Assembly (NCBI RefSeq): GCF_001426525.1
Contig: NZ_LMEW01000032.1
Location: 125,370 to 189,369 of the forward strand
From: Massilia sp. Root133
Lineage (GTDB): Bacteria; Pseudomonadota; Gammaproteobacteria; Burkholderiales; Burkholderiaceae_D
Reading direction: 5' to 3'
DNA: 64,000 nucleotides
Below, one piece after another: positions 17,299 through 25,821 of this stretch. The stretch's first letter is position 1, and each line of letters opens with the position of its first letter. Below the pieces are notes generated by a model. That model was not told the DNA's origin and ran no database searches. It saw nothing but the letters and a program-made list of their open reading frames with translations. Made by a program: the position numbers and the translations under genes.

Positions 17299-17619
17299 AT
17301 GGACACCGTCACGACTCTCCCGCCGGACGCCATGCGCGTCGCCGCGGCCCAGGCCGGCGGCCTGCTGAAAGCGCTCGCGAATCCGGACCGCCTGCTCCTG
17401 CTGTGCCAGCTCGCGCAGGGCGAACAGCCCGTCGGCGCGCTGGAAGCGGCGCTCGACATCCGCCAACCCACGCTGTCGCAGCAACTGGCCGTGCTGCGCC
17501 AGGAGGGCCTCGTCGCCACGCGGCGCGACGGCAAGCAGATTTTCTACAGCGTGGCGAGCCCGGAAGCACTGGCCGTGCTGCAGTTGTTGTACCAACTGTA
17601 TTGTCCGAAGGAGGACTGA
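17299..17619 (+). CDS. ArsR/SmtB family repressor, BigR/SqrR-like sulfide sensor
   Basis: 106 residues, a winged-helix repressor (recognition region QPTLSQQLAVLRQEGLVATRRDGKQIFYSV). Two cysteines sit where BigR, SqrR and YgaV have their redox pair: Cys36 (RLLLLCQLAQGE) and Cys102 (LYQLYCPKED). In those proteins reactive sulfur links the pair by a di- or tetrasulfide and releases DNA. No typical metal-binding ArsR motif (CxC in the recognition helix) is present. The next three genes are persulfide-handling genes, as in known BigR operons, and an AT-rich palindrome lies upstream. A role as repressor of this operon is strongly suggested but not proved. Confidence 0.85.
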   Translation: MDTVTTLPPDAMRVAAAQAGGLLKALANPDRLLLLCQLAQGEQPVGALEAALDIRQPTLSQQLAVLRQEGLVATRRDGKQIFYSVASPEALAVLQLLYQLYCPKED

Positions 17620-17621
17620 TC

Positions 17622-18056
17622 ATGCAAATCGACTTGCTCCATTTCACCCCGTGGGCATCGCTCGCGGGCGGCATTCTCATCGGCCTGGCCACGGCCCTGC
17701 TCCTGCTGGCCAATGGCCGGGTCGCCGGCATCAGCGGCATCCTCGGCGGCCTGCTGCGCCCGACCCGCGGCGATATTGCGTGGCGCGTCACGTTTATTCT
17801 CGGCCTGTTCGTCGCGCCGCTCGTGTGGCTGAGCATGCGCGCGATGCCGCCGGCGCAGATCGACCATTCCCCGGCGCTGCTCGCCGTGGGCGGCCTGCTC
17901 GTGGGGATCGGCACCCGCTTCGGCAACGGCTGCACGAGCGGCCACGGCGTGTGCGGCATCGCGCGCCTGTCGCCCCGCTCGCTGCTGGCCACGGCCTGCT
18001 TCCTTGCGGCCGGTTTCGTCACCGTCTTCATCGTGCGCCACGTGCTCGGGCGCTGA
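17622..18056 (+). CDS. YeeE/YedE family sulfur-compound transporter, subunit 1
   Basis: 144 residues with four or so hydrophobic helices. The motif GNGCTSGHGVCG (about residues 104-115) is the conserved cysteine-bearing signature of the YeeE/YedE (TsuA-like) family, which moves thiosulfate or other small sulfur species through the inner membrane. GAAGGAGGAC lies 6 nt before ATG at 17622, 2 bp after the repressor stop codon. It pairs with the following gene to form the two halves of the transporter. In BigR-type operons this pair is thought to export or import reduced sulfur. Confidence 0.88.
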   Translation: MQIDLLHFTPWASLAGGILIGLATALLLLANGRVAGISGILGGLLRPTRGDIAWRVTFILGLFVAPLVWLSMRAMPPAQIDHSPALLAVGGLLVGIGTRFGNGCTSGHGVCGIARLSPRSLLATACFLAAGFVTVFIVRHVLGR

Positions 18057-18077
18057 GGCATTACAAGGAACCAAGTC

Positions 18078-18548
18078 ATGAACCTCGTTACCGCCTTCCT
18101 CGCCGGCCTGCTGTTCGGCGGGGGCCTGATCCTGTCCGGCATGAGCAATCCCGCCAAGGTGCTCGCCTTGCTCGACGTGACCGGCGCCTGGGACCCGTCG
18201 TTGCTGTTCGTGATGCTCGGGGCCATCCTCGTCGCCGCCCTCGCCTTCCGGTTCGCGCGCACGCGCGTGCGGCCGCTGTTCGGGAGCCAGATCCGCGTAC
18301 CGGGCGCGGGCCGCATCGACGCGCCCCTCGTCCTGGGCAGCATCACGTTCGGCGTCGGTTGGGGCCTTGTCGGTTATTGCCCCGGTCCGGCACTGACGGC
18401 GCTGGCCGTCGGCGGACGCTCCACCCTCCTGTTCGTTGCGGCGATGGTGGCCGGCATGGCAATATTCGAAGTGGCCGAGCGTATCCGCGCCGGCATCGAG
18501 GCCCAACGCGGCGGTACCCGCGCCGCGGCCGGCCCTTCGGGAGAATGA
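18078..18548 (+). CDS. YeeE/YedE family sulfur-compound transporter, subunit 2 (DUF6691)
   Basis: 156 residues, hydrophobic, with the family motifs LFGGGLILSGMSNPAKV (about residues 12-28) and GWGLVGYCPGPAL, which includes the conserved cysteine. It is the companion half of the preceding membrane protein. AAGGAACCAAGTC precedes the start. Its stop codon is directly followed by the start codon of the persulfide dioxygenase, so the operon is tightly packed. The transported species (thiosulfate, sulfite, polysulfide) is not determinable here. Confidence 0.87.
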   Translation: MNLVTAFLAGLLFGGGLILSGMSNPAKVLALLDVTGAWDPSLLFVMLGAILVAALAFRFARTRVRPLFGSQIRVPGAGRIDAPLVLGSITFGVGWGLVGYCPGPALTALAVGGRSTLLFVAAMVAGMAIFEVAERIRAGIEAQRGGTRAAAGPSGE

Positions 18549-19250
18549 ATGCACAACAATCCGATCCAGTTGTTCGACGCCGTGTCGTCGACCTTCACGT
18601 ACATCCTCGCCGCGCCCGGCAGTGACGCCGCGGTCATCATCGACCCCGTCGACCAGCACGTCGAGCGCGACCTCGCCCACCTGAAGCGCCTGGGCCTGCG
18701 CCTCGAGTACATCCTCGAGACGCACGCCCACGCCGACCATGTGACGTCCGCCGGCCGCCTGCGCCAGCTGACGGGCGCCCGCGCCGCCGTGCCGAGCGGC
18801 TGCGGCATCCCGCCCGCCGAAGTGCAGCTGCAGGACGGCGACATCGTCCGCTTCGGCGCCGGCGAGACGATCGCCGTGATCCACACGCCCGGCCACACGG
18901 CGGGCAGCATGTGCTACGTCTGGCGCGGCAACGTGTTCACGGGCGACACGCTGCTGATCGACGGCTGCGGCCGCACCGATTTCCAGGGCGGCAGCGCGGC
19001 GGCGCTGTACGACAGCATCACGCATAAGCTGTTCGCGCTGCCGGATGCGACGCGCGTGTGGCCGGGGCACGACTACAAGGGCCAGTCGGCGTCGACCATC
19101 GGCTGGGAGAAGGCGCACAACGCGCGTGTGTCGGGGCGGTCGCGCGAGGATTTCGTGACGCTGATGAACGGATTGAACCTGCCGCAGCCGAAGCTGATCG
19201 ACATCGCCGTGCCGGCGAATCGCAACCTGGGACTGCCGCACGGCGTATGA
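18549..19250 (+). CDS. Metallo-beta-lactamase fold persulfide dioxygenase (ETHE1/Blh-like)
   Basis: 233 residues. It probably oxidises glutathione persulfide to sulfite and glutathione with O2, in the cytoplasm. The MBL signature HAHADH (His59-His64), the loop HTPGHTAGS with His112 and His116, Asp133 (FTGDTLL) and WPGHDYKG (His174) are all present and match the mononuclear iron ETHE1 class more than the dinuclear zinc glyoxalase II class. It is the last gene of the BigR-like operon, and the neighbours support a persulfide substrate. A rhodanese domain, fused in some relatives, is absent. Confidence 0.88.
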   Translation: MHNNPIQLFDAVSSTFTYILAAPGSDAAVIIDPVDQHVERDLAHLKRLGLRLEYILETHAHADHVTSAGRLRQLTGARAAVPSGCGIPPAEVQLQDGDIVRFGAGETIAVIHTPGHTAGSMCYVWRGNVFTGDTLLIDGCGRTDFQGGSAAALYDSITHKLFALPDATRVWPGHDYKGQSASTIGWEKAHNARVSGRSREDFVTLMNGLNLPQPKLIDIAVPANRNLGLPHGV

Positions 19251-19561
19251 CGTCGCCCCCGCGCAATAACGTCGCCCCGCGCAGGCGCACTAGTGTCCGG
19301 AATATTGTTTTCAAAAACCGTCAGAAATAGCATCGTCATTCCCGCGCAAGCGGGAATCCATACTGAGTATGCTAACTACGTTCCCGCTTTCGCGGGAAGT
19401 CGTTTCCGGCAATGCCGGGAACGACGGTTTTTCCTATGGCGGGCCTATTTTCGACGGTAAAAATTATTCCGGACAGCAGTGCGCGCAGGCGGGGGCCCAA
19501 GTTCGCGTGCGGAAACCGATCAGCAAGCGGCGCTGCGGCGGGGTTGCGTAAAACCGGCGCC
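19251..19561. other. Intergenic region with decayed repeats
   Basis: 311 bp between the persulfide dioxygenase and the GGDEF-EAL gene, with no gene I can support. The first 60 bp hold two weak copies of the repeat arm (ACGTCGCCCCGCGCAGGCGC type), then the clear paired palindrome at 19334-19427. The rest (19428-19561) shows nothing recognisable. Confidence 0.6.
19334..19427. repeat. BIME-like paired palindrome, copy 3 (expanded)
   Basis: Left arm CGTCATTCCCGCGCAAGCGG...CCATACT (19334-19364), then GTTCCCGCTTTCGCGGGAAG (19380-19399), then a third hairpin TTTCCGGCAATGCCGGGAA with ACGACGG (19403-19427). The extra hairpin makes this copy differ from the other four. Confidence 0.75.
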
Positions 19562-22162
19562 CTAGCCGTTGCGTTGCCGGTGGAGCCGGAACGCATCGCG
19601 AATATTCCTGACCAGTTCGCCATCGTCCCACGGCTTGGTCATGAACTTGAAGAGTTCCCCCTGGTTGACGCTGTCCGTGACCGCCGCGAGATCGGTAAAT
19701 CCAGACAGGACGATGCGTATCGTATCCGGATAGAGCTCCCTGACGACGCGCATGAACTGGGTCCCCGACATGTTGGGCATGCGCTGGTCGGAAATGATGA
19801 CCTGTACCTTGTTCAAGGCAAGCAGGTTGAGACCCTCCTGCCCTCCGCTCGCCGTCAACACGCGGTATCCCTCGCGCCGCAGCAATCGCCTCAGCGTCGA
19901 CAGGTTGTTGGGTTCGTCGTCGACGATCAGGAGGGTATCTTCATCGACCTGTGGTCCGAGCGTCAGCAGCGGTTTTTCGACGAGCATGGCTTCGAATTGC
20001 GCGGCCGGCACCGCCTCGCTGAAGTAAAACCCCTGCAGTTCGTCGCAACGGTGCCGGCGGAGGAATTGCAGTTGCCCTTCCGTTTCGACTCCTTCCGCGA
20101 CCACGCGTAAATGCAGGCTGTGGGCCATCGCAATGACCGCCGTCGCGATCGCCGCATTCCCGGCATTGGCATTGACGTCGCGGATGAACGCGCGATCGAT
20201 CTTGACGGCGTCGAACGGGAAACGCTGCAGGTGGGCGAGCGAAGAATGCCCGGTGCCGAAATCGTCCAGGGACAACTGGATACCCAGCGCCTTCAAGGCC
20301 TGGAGATTCGCCGCGGCCAGCTCCACGTCATTCATCACCATCGATTCCGTCAGCTCGAATTCGATATGGTGGGCCGGCAGCCGGTACCGGGACAGCGCAT
20401 CCGTCACGTCCTGTACGAATTTACCGTTCCTGAGCTGCGCCGCCGACAGGTTGACCGCGACCGGCACGACGTCGATCTTCCCCTGCAGCCAGCGCGCCTG
20501 CTGGGCGCAGACGGCATCGAGAACCCAGTCGCTGATCGGCTCGATCAGTCCAACCTCTTCCGCGAGTGGAATGAAAGTGCCGGGAAACACCAGCCCGCGC
20601 TGTGGATGCCGCCAGCGAATCAGGGCTTCCGCGCTGACGATGCGTCCACTCACCAGGTCGACCCGTGGCTGGTAGTACACGACAAATTGCTGCGCATCGA
20701 GCGCGTGCAGCAGCTCCGATTCCAGTGCAAGCCTGGCGGCGTGGGAGGCGTTCATCGCCGGCGAGTAATACAGATAAGGTTCGCCCAGGCGCTTCGCACT
20801 CTGCAGTGCAGCTTCCGCATGCTTGAGCAGGGTTTCGGCATCGCTGCCATCGCGGGGAAACAGCGCCAGTCCGGCCCGCGCCTGGACACGTGCTTCGTGC
20901 GGCCCCAGCCGGAAATGCTGGTTGATGGTCGCCAGGATGAACTCATCGACGATATGTTCGAGGTCCGCGTCCTGCGCCAGTTCGGCGACGGCGATCGCAA
21001 ACGTGGCGCCGCCGATCCGCGCCACGCTGACACCCCCCGGCAGCGCCTCGTCCAGCCGCTGTGCGACCTGTTTGAGCAGCGCGTCGCCCATGTGGCGACC
21101 GAATGCATCGTTCAATTGCGTGAATCGATCGATATTCACCAGGATCGTGCCGACATCCTGTCCCGCCTGCGCCGAGTGGATGAATTGCCCAAGCCTGTCC
21201 TCGAACAGCCTGGCATTCGGCAGTCCGGTCAACACGTCGTAATACGCCAGATAACTGAGCCGCTCCTTGTTGTCGATGAACTGCAAGGCAAAGTTGATGT
21301 CGCCGACCAGGTCATCGAGGAGCTTGAGTTCCTCCGCATCGAAGAACCCGGCGGTATCGGCTATGAACACCATCACGGCGTCGACGCGACCGGCCGGCGC
21401 CAGCGGCAGCGCGGCAACGGCACGCTGCCCTTCCTCGAGCATTTCCCTTGCCAGCGGCGCCAACCCGGGATCCGTCGCGACGTCATTGCAAATCACCGCC
21501 CGTGCTTCGCGCGCCGCTACGCAAGCCGGCCTCGCGCTATCGATACTGTCGGCACGCAAGGTCAAGCGCACCCGGTCGACGTACTGCCGTTCGCCGCCGC
21601 ACCATGCCACGACACGCCCATCGAGCACGTCGGGCTCGAACGCGCCGATCCACGCCGTCTTGAACGCGCCGACGTGCACCGCAATCCGGCAGACCTCGTC
21701 GAACAGCGCGTCACGCGTATGGATCCGGGCGATCGCCGCATTGACACCGCTCGACACGGCGTAGATCCGGCTGAGGCGCATGATCTTGTCTTGCGCGAGC
21801 AGGCGCTCGGTGACGTCGTGGGCCAGAACGAACCTGCACGCGCGCTCTTCGAACCACAAGGGATGCGACGTGATTTCCACATGAATGACGGCGCCGTCCT
21901 TCCTGACATGCCGCCAGATCCCGGACTTCTCGATACTCGGTACCGGCGGCTGCCGCAGGTTGTCGTCCAGCCGCTCGAGATCTTCCCGCAAACGGATATC
22001 GCGGAGCGTCATGGCCAGGAATTCCGCTTCCGAATAACCGTAATGGACGATGGCCGCGGCATTGACCGCCACGAAGCGGAACGTCTCGAGGTCATACACC
22101 CACATCGGTACCGGATGCGCGTGAAACAGCGCGGAAAATCCGGCGTCTGATGGTTGAATCAT
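19562..22162 (-). CDS. PAS-GAF-GGDEF-EAL-REC c-di-GMP phosphodiesterase
   Basis: 866 residues, soluble. The domains in order are PAS (about 10-125), GAF (about 130-300), GGDEF (about 310-465), EAL (about 475-725) and a C-terminal receiver (about 735-860). The cyclase site is degenerate (ARIGGATFA instead of RxGGDEF), so diguanylate cyclase activity is unlikely. The EAL site looks intact (SAEALIRWRHP, ELTESMVMND, DDFGTGHSS, KIDRAFIRD, AEGVETE), so it should hydrolyse c-di-GMP. The receiver keeps its acidic pocket (IVDDE), phospho-acceptor (ISDQRMP) and Lys (TKPWDD), as in RpfG-like proteins, but is C-terminal. The start MIQPSDAG follows CAGGAATATC; the frame stays open far upstream, but those codons overlap the divergent permease and are not real. 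Confidence 0.9.
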   Translation of the reverse strand: MIQPSDAGFSALFHAHPVPMWVYDLETFRFVAVNAAAIVHYGYSEAEFLAMTLRDIRLREDLERLDDNLRQPPVPSIEKSGIWRHVRKDGAVIHVEITSHPLWFEERACRFVLAHDVTERLLAQDKIMRLSRIYAVSSGVNAAIARIHTRDALFDEVCRIAVHVGAFKTAWIGAFEPDVLDGRVVAWCGGERQYVDRVRLTLRADSIDSARPACVAAREARAVICNDVATDPGLAPLAREMLEEGQRAVAALPLAPAGRVDAVMVFIADTAGFFDAEELKLLDDLVGDINFALQFIDNKERLSYLAYYDVLTGLPNARLFEDRLGQFIHSAQAGQDVGTILVNIDRFTQLNDAFGRHMGDALLKQVAQRLDEALPGGVSVARIGGATFAIAVAELAQDADLEHIVDEFILATINQHFRLGPHEARVQARAGLALFPRDGSDAETLLKHAEAALQSAKRLGEPYLYYSPAMNASHAARLALESELLHALDAQQFVVYYQPRVDLVSGRIVSAEALIRWRHPQRGLVFPGTFIPLAEEVGLIEPISDWVLDAVCAQQARWLQGKIDVVPVAVNLSAAQLRNGKFVQDVTDALSRYRLPAHHIEFELTESMVMNDVELAAANLQALKALGIQLSLDDFGTGHSSLAHLQRFPFDAVKIDRAFIRDVNANAGNAAIATAVIAMAHSLHLRVVAEGVETEGQLQFLRRHRCDELQGFYFSEAVPAAQFEAMLVEKPLLTLGPQVDEDTLLIVDDEPNNLSTLRRLLRREGYRVLTASGGQEGLNLLALNKVQVIISDQRMPNMSGTQFMRVVRELYPDTIRIVLSGFTDLAAVTDSVNQGELFKFMTKPWDDGELVRNIRDAFRLHRQRNG

Positions 22163-22313
22163 GATATTCCTGATCAGCTGCTTGCAAATACAGGCGGGAA
22201 GACGTCCGCCGTCCCGTGACGAGTCCGGTTCAAGATTGATCGAACCGCCGTGTTTTTGCAAGTCCCTCTTTTTACGACAAAATGCCGCCTCGATATTCGC
22301 GTACGAGTTCGCG

Positions 22314-22350
22314 ATCGTGTGGTCACAGCCGCCACCGTTTGCTTTAAAAT
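22314..22350 (+). promoter_or_regulatory. Candidate promoter/operator of the amino acid permease
   Basis: ATCGTGTGGTCACA (22314-22327) lies 17 bp upstream of a -10-like TAAAAT (22345-22350). The same 14-mer with one change (ATCGTGCGGTCACA) forms half of a perfect palindrome at 43219-43240. No -35 hexamer of standard sequence is evident. Confidence 0.35.
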
Positions 22351-22375
22351 CCTTGTCTTTTAGCAAGCGGACACC

Positions 22376-23746
22376 ATGGCTTCCGACGACACGACACTCC
22401 ACCGCGGCCTCAAGAGCCGGCACATCCAGTTGATGGCCCTCGGCGGCGCCATCGGCACCGGCCTGTTCCTCGGCGTCGCGGAAACCGTCAAGCTGGCCGG
22501 TCCGTCCGTCCTGCTCGGCTACGCGGTCGCGGGCCTGGTCGCCTTTTTGATCATGCGCCAGCTGTCCGAGATGATGGTCGACGAACCGGTCGCCGGCTCG
22601 TTCGGCCACTTCGCCGACAAATACTGCGGCCGCTTCGCCGGCTTCGTCTCCGGCTGGAATTACTGGGTGCTGTACGTGCTCGTCAGCATGGCCGAGCTGT
22701 CCGCCGTCGGCATCTACGTGCAGTACTGGTTTCCCAATGTGCCGCCGTGGGTGTCGGCGCTGGGCTGCTTCGTGCTCGCGAACGGCATCAGCCTGATCAA
22801 CGTGCGCGCGTTCGGCGAGAGCGAGTTCTGGTTTTCCGTCATCAAGGTGGCGGCCATCATCGCGATGATCGTCTATGGCGTGTTCCTGCTCGCGAGCGGC
22901 GGGGCCGGACCGCAGGCCAGCGTCAGCAACCTGTGGACGCACGGCGGCTTCTTCGCCCACGGCATCCAGGGTCTCGTGATGTCGATGGCGATCATCATGT
23001 TCTCGTTCGGCGGCCTGGAGGTCATCGGCATCACGGCGGCCGAGGCGGCCGATCCGTCCCGCTCGATCCCGCGCGCGACGAACCAGACCCTGTGGCGCAT
23101 CCTCGTGTTCTACGTCGGCGCGCTGGCCGTGTTGCTGTCGCTGTACCCGTGGGACCAGATCGTGCCGGGCGCCAGCCCGTTCGTGCTGATCTTCAAGGCG
23201 CTGGACGCCGGCGTCGTCGCGCACGTGCTGAACGTCGTCGTGCTGACGGCCGCGCTGTCCGTCTACAACAGCTGCGTGTACTCGAACAGCCGCATGCTGT
23301 ACGGCCTCGCCGTGCAGGGCCACGCGCCGCGCGCGCTGCTGCGCGTGAACGAACGGGGCGTGCCGCTGGCGTCGCTGGCCGTGTCGGCCGTCGCCACCGC
23401 GCTGTGCGTGGGCGTCAACTATGCCGTGCCGGGCAAGGCGCTGGGCCTCCTGATGGGTCTCGCCGTCGCCGGCATGCTGATCAACTGGGCGATGATCAGC
23501 TGGTCGCACCTGCGCTTCCGCGCCGCGAAGCAGGCCGCGGGCGAGCGCACGGCGTTCCCGAGCCCCCTCTATCCGCTCACGAACTGGGCGTGCCTGCTGT
23601 ATCTCGCGGGGATCGTCGCGATCATGTACGCCACGCCGGAACTGCGCGTCTCGGTGTGGATGATCCCGGCGTGGCTCGTCGTGCTGGCGATCGGGTACCG
23701 CGCGGCCGAGGGTCGGCGCGCGCGCATCGCCCGCGCGACGTCGTGA
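22376..23746 (+). CDS. Amino acid permease, AroP/PheP-like (APC superfamily)
   Basis: 456 residues with twelve predicted membrane helices. The N-terminal signature LHRGLKSRHIQLMALGGAIG and TGLFLG is almost that of AroP/PheP-type amino acid:H+ symporters, and SFGGLEVIGITAAEAADPSRSIPRA is the conserved substrate/loop region. Likely role: inner-membrane import of an amino acid, perhaps aromatic, which would feed the tyrosine pathway at 11476-14935. Relatives carry alanine, GABA or proline, so specificity is not settled. The gene is divergent from the GGDEF-EAL gene. Confidence 0.88.
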   Translation: MASDDTTLHRGLKSRHIQLMALGGAIGTGLFLGVAETVKLAGPSVLLGYAVAGLVAFLIMRQLSEMMVDEPVAGSFGHFADKYCGRFAGFVSGWNYWVLYVLVSMAELSAVGIYVQYWFPNVPPWVSALGCFVLANGISLINVRAFGESEFWFSVIKVAAIIAMIVYGVFLLASGGAGPQASVSNLWTHGGFFAHGIQGLVMSMAIIMFSFGGLEVIGITAAEAADPSRSIPRATNQTLWRILVFYVGALAVLLSLYPWDQIVPGASPFVLIFKALDAGVVAHVLNVVVLTAALSVYNSCVYSNSRMLYGLAVQGHAPRALLRVNERGVPLASLAVSAVATALCVGVNYAVPGKALGLLMGLAVAGMLINWAMISWSHLRFRAAKQAAGERTAFPSPLYPLTNWACLLYLAGIVAIMYATPELRVSVWMIPAWLVVLAIGYRAAEGRRARIARATS

Positions 23747-23850
23747 TCCCGGGCGCCGGCCCGGTCTGGCAACGTCGTACAGGGATGAGTGTGGACATGG
23801 ACCAGTGATACACTCCGCCTTCACGAACTCCGAACACTTGCGAGCCCAGC

Positions 23851-24117
23851 ATGGAACAACAGGAATTCCTCGATGCGCTGAAAGCGGAAGGTTATGCGGA
23901 CCCGGTCCTCGTCGAGCGCGCGCCGAACGGCACGCTGGCCGATCACGCGCACCCGTTCGAAGCGAAGGCGCTGGTCCTGAAAGGCGAGATCCGCCTTCAC
24001 GCGGGCGGCGAGATCAAGATCTATCGGCCCGGCGACGTGTTCCACCTGCGCCGCGACGAGCCGCATCGCGAGAGTTACGGGCCCGACGGCGTGGCCTATC
24101 TGTCCAGCCGGCGGTAG
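23851..24117 (+). CDS. Small cupin-domain protein
   Basis: 88 residues forming one cupin barrel: HAHPFEAKALVLKGEIRLHAGGEIKIYRPGDVFHL has the typical H-x-H-x(n)-E and G-x5-P-x-D-x2-H-like pattern with His/Glu metal-ligand candidates, ending near EPHRES. Such stand-alone cupins bind metals or small ligands; the function is unknown. No strong ribosome site is visible. The last 22 bp overlap the end of the convergent orphan gene. Confidence 0.75.
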   Translation: MEQQEFLDALKAEGYADPVLVERAPNGTLADHAHPFEAKALVLKGEIRLHAGGEIKIYRPGDVFHLRRDEPHRESYGPDGVAYLSSRR

Positions 24118-24635
24118 GGCTCTTCGGACAGGACCAGCAAGGGCTGCGCGCCGGCCGCGCGGAACACGATGGCGAAGCAGTCGAACCAGTCCTGCGGGTC
24201 GGGGCATCCGTCGGCCAGCATCGCGCGGTACGCGTCTTCCGCGCGGTAGGCATACGCGACGACGACTTCGCCGGCCGCATTGGCGAACCACGCCTCGTCG
24301 TCCGCGCGCGGCCGCACGCCGTCGCCATGCCGGCCATGCCAGCCGTGCTGCGCCGGATCGAACAACAGTACCTCGCGCCCGCACACGGGGCAGGCGGCAT
24401 GCACGGGCGCGACGGGCGCCGCGACCGTCTTGCGGCCGAACAGCCCGCGCCGCTCGCGCCGCCGCGCCGTGCGCAATTTCAGTTCCCAACTGCCGCAGGG
24501 GCAGCCGAGCCGGCGCGCGAGGACATCCGGGCCGTGGGGCACGCCGCGCACGGCGGGTGCCGTGACGCTGGCCAGCATGAACGGCGCCAGGTTGGCCGGG
24601 ATGCGGGCACCGAGCAGGGCGAGGAGGTCGGACAC
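24096..24635 (-). CDS. Orphan protein with two cysteine metal-ribbon motifs
   Basis: 179 residues, no family recognised. The first cysteine pair is in RLGCPCGSWELK (about residues 42-53) and the second in AACPVCGREVLLFDPAQHGWHGRHGD (about 80-105), which resembles a split zinc ribbon or a four-Cys metal site with nearby histidines. The C-terminal half (AWFANAAGEVVVAYAYRAEDAY, DPQDWFDCFAIVFRAAG) looks folded. The start is a GTG (24635), with a weak ribosome site. It overlaps the cupin gene tail to tail by 22 bp and precedes the cysteine synthase gene on the other side. The frame is kept for its amino acid composition and cysteine pattern. Confidence 0.6.
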   Translation of the reverse strand: MSDLLALLGARIPANLAPFMLASVTAPAVRGVPHGPDVLARRLGCPCGSWELKLRTARRRERRGLFGRKTVAAPVAPVHAACPVCGREVLLFDPAQHGWHGRHGDGVRPRADDEAWFANAAGEVVVAYAYRAEDAYRAMLADGCPDPQDWFDCFAIVFRAAGAQPLLVLSEEPYRRLDR

Positions 24636-24658
24636 GGTCCGGATCCGTAATCAGCTAG

Positions 24659-25576
24659 TCAAAAGTATTTCGAGAGATAGTACACGCCGGAGTCCGGGAA
24701 CACGGTCGCCACACGCTTGCCGGCGAGGCGCGGCAGCAGCCGGGCGATGCCGGCCGTGACGCAGCCGCTGGACCCGCCCGCCAGGATGCCCTCCTCCGCC
24801 GCCAGCCGGCGGCACCAGTCGAGCGCGTCGTCGTCGGCCACCTGCACGACGTCGTCGACGATCGCCGGGTCGAAGCTGCTGGACGGCTGGCGTTTGCCCA
24901 CGCCTTCGACGACGCTGGCGAACGCCCCGTCGGCGGGCGTGTCCGTGACGAGCTTGCGGTACGCCGAGTTGCGGGGCTCCACGCCGAGCACGACGAGGTC
25001 GCGCTTCTGTTCCTTCAGGTAGCGGCCGATGCCGGAGATGGTCCCGCCCGAGCCGATGCCGCACACGAACACGTCGATCTCGCCCGCGAGCTGGCGCCAC
25101 AGTTCCGGCCCCGTGTCGCGGTAATGGGCTTCCCGGTTCAGCGCGGAGCGGTACTGGTCGAGGTGGTGGACGTTGTCGCCCTGCGCGAGGCGCTCCGCCA
25201 CGGCCTGGTAGCCGGCCGCGGTGTCGACGCCGTCGTCCGGCGCGCACAGGTGCACCTCGGCCCCGTAGGCGCGGATGCGCTTGATCTTTTCGATGCTCGT
25301 GGTCTGCGGCACGGTCACGTCGCATCGCAGTCCGAGCACGGCACTGGCCATCGCGAGCGCGGCGCCCGTGTTGCCGGACGAGCTCTCGACGACGCGGTCC
25401 GTGCCGGCCGGCAGGCTCTTGAGCATGTGCCGGACCATGCGGTCCTTGATGCTGCCGCCCGGATTCATGTATTCCAGCTTCGCAACCACGTCGTAGCCGG
25501 GGAACAGGCGCCCCAGCCTGACGACGGGCGTGTTGCCGATCGCGTCCATCACGGACGATTTGACTTGGGATTCCAC
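24659..25576 (-). CDS. PLP-dependent cysteine synthase / cystathionine beta-synthase family enzyme
   Basis: 305 residues of the fold-type II PLP family. NPGGSIKDRM carries the PLP lysine, SSSGNTGAALA binds the substrate carboxylate, and CGIGSGGTISGIG binds the PLP phosphate. Candidate reactions are O-acetylserine sulfhydrylation or a related beta-replacement. The lack of a CBS domain pair argues against a regulated cystathionine synthase. GTG at 25576 was chosen because AAAGGAG lies 5 nt upstream; the longer frame from 25618 would start before that site. It is a second-copy type CysK, since no sulfate assimilation genes are adjacent. Confidence 0.87.
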   Translation of the reverse strand: MESQVKSSVMDAIGNTPVVRLGRLFPGYDVVAKLEYMNPGGSIKDRMVRHMLKSLPAGTDRVVESSSGNTGAALAMASAVLGLRCDVTVPQTTSIEKIKRIRAYGAEVHLCAPDDGVDTAAGYQAVAERLAQGDNVHHLDQYRSALNREAHYRDTGPELWRQLAGEIDVFVCGIGSGGTISGIGRYLKEQKRDLVVLGVEPRNSAYRKLVTDTPADGAFASVVEGVGKRQPSSSFDPAIVDDVVQVADDDALDWCRRLAAEEGILAGGSSGCVTAGIARLLPRLAGKRVATVFPDSGVYYLSKYF

Positions 25577-25652
25577 GCCGCTCCTTTCAGTGAGATTGCC
25601 GCCGAGAAAGGCTAACACAACAATCCGGCGCGTGGCGTCGGATTGAACCGGC

Positions 25653-25673
25653 CCCTACCTTAACCGGGTAGGG
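25653..25673 (+). promoter_or_regulatory. Hairpin upstream of the M16 peptidase gene
   Basis: Perfect arms CCCTACC and GGTAGGG with a 7-nt loop. There is no T-run, so it is not a standard terminator. It lies in the 245-bp gap between the divergent cysteine synthase and M16 peptidase genes. Confidence 0.3.
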
Positions 25674-25821
25674 TGCGTTCCCGCAAGACATTCGGCGTGC
25701 CGGCGTGGCCTATGGGGTTCGTCAGGGCAAATACCATGTCTACGTGACAATCCGTGTATTTATAGGACATGTTCCTTTGCTAAGCTCGCTGCTCTTGATA
25801 ACGATCCCAAAGGATGTACGG

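Noticed and set aside
22163..23824. Upstream 554-codon extension of the GGDEF-EAL protein
   Set aside because: It overlaps the divergent permease in antisense and has non-protein-like composition; the start at 22162 has a ribosome site and begins a PAS domain.
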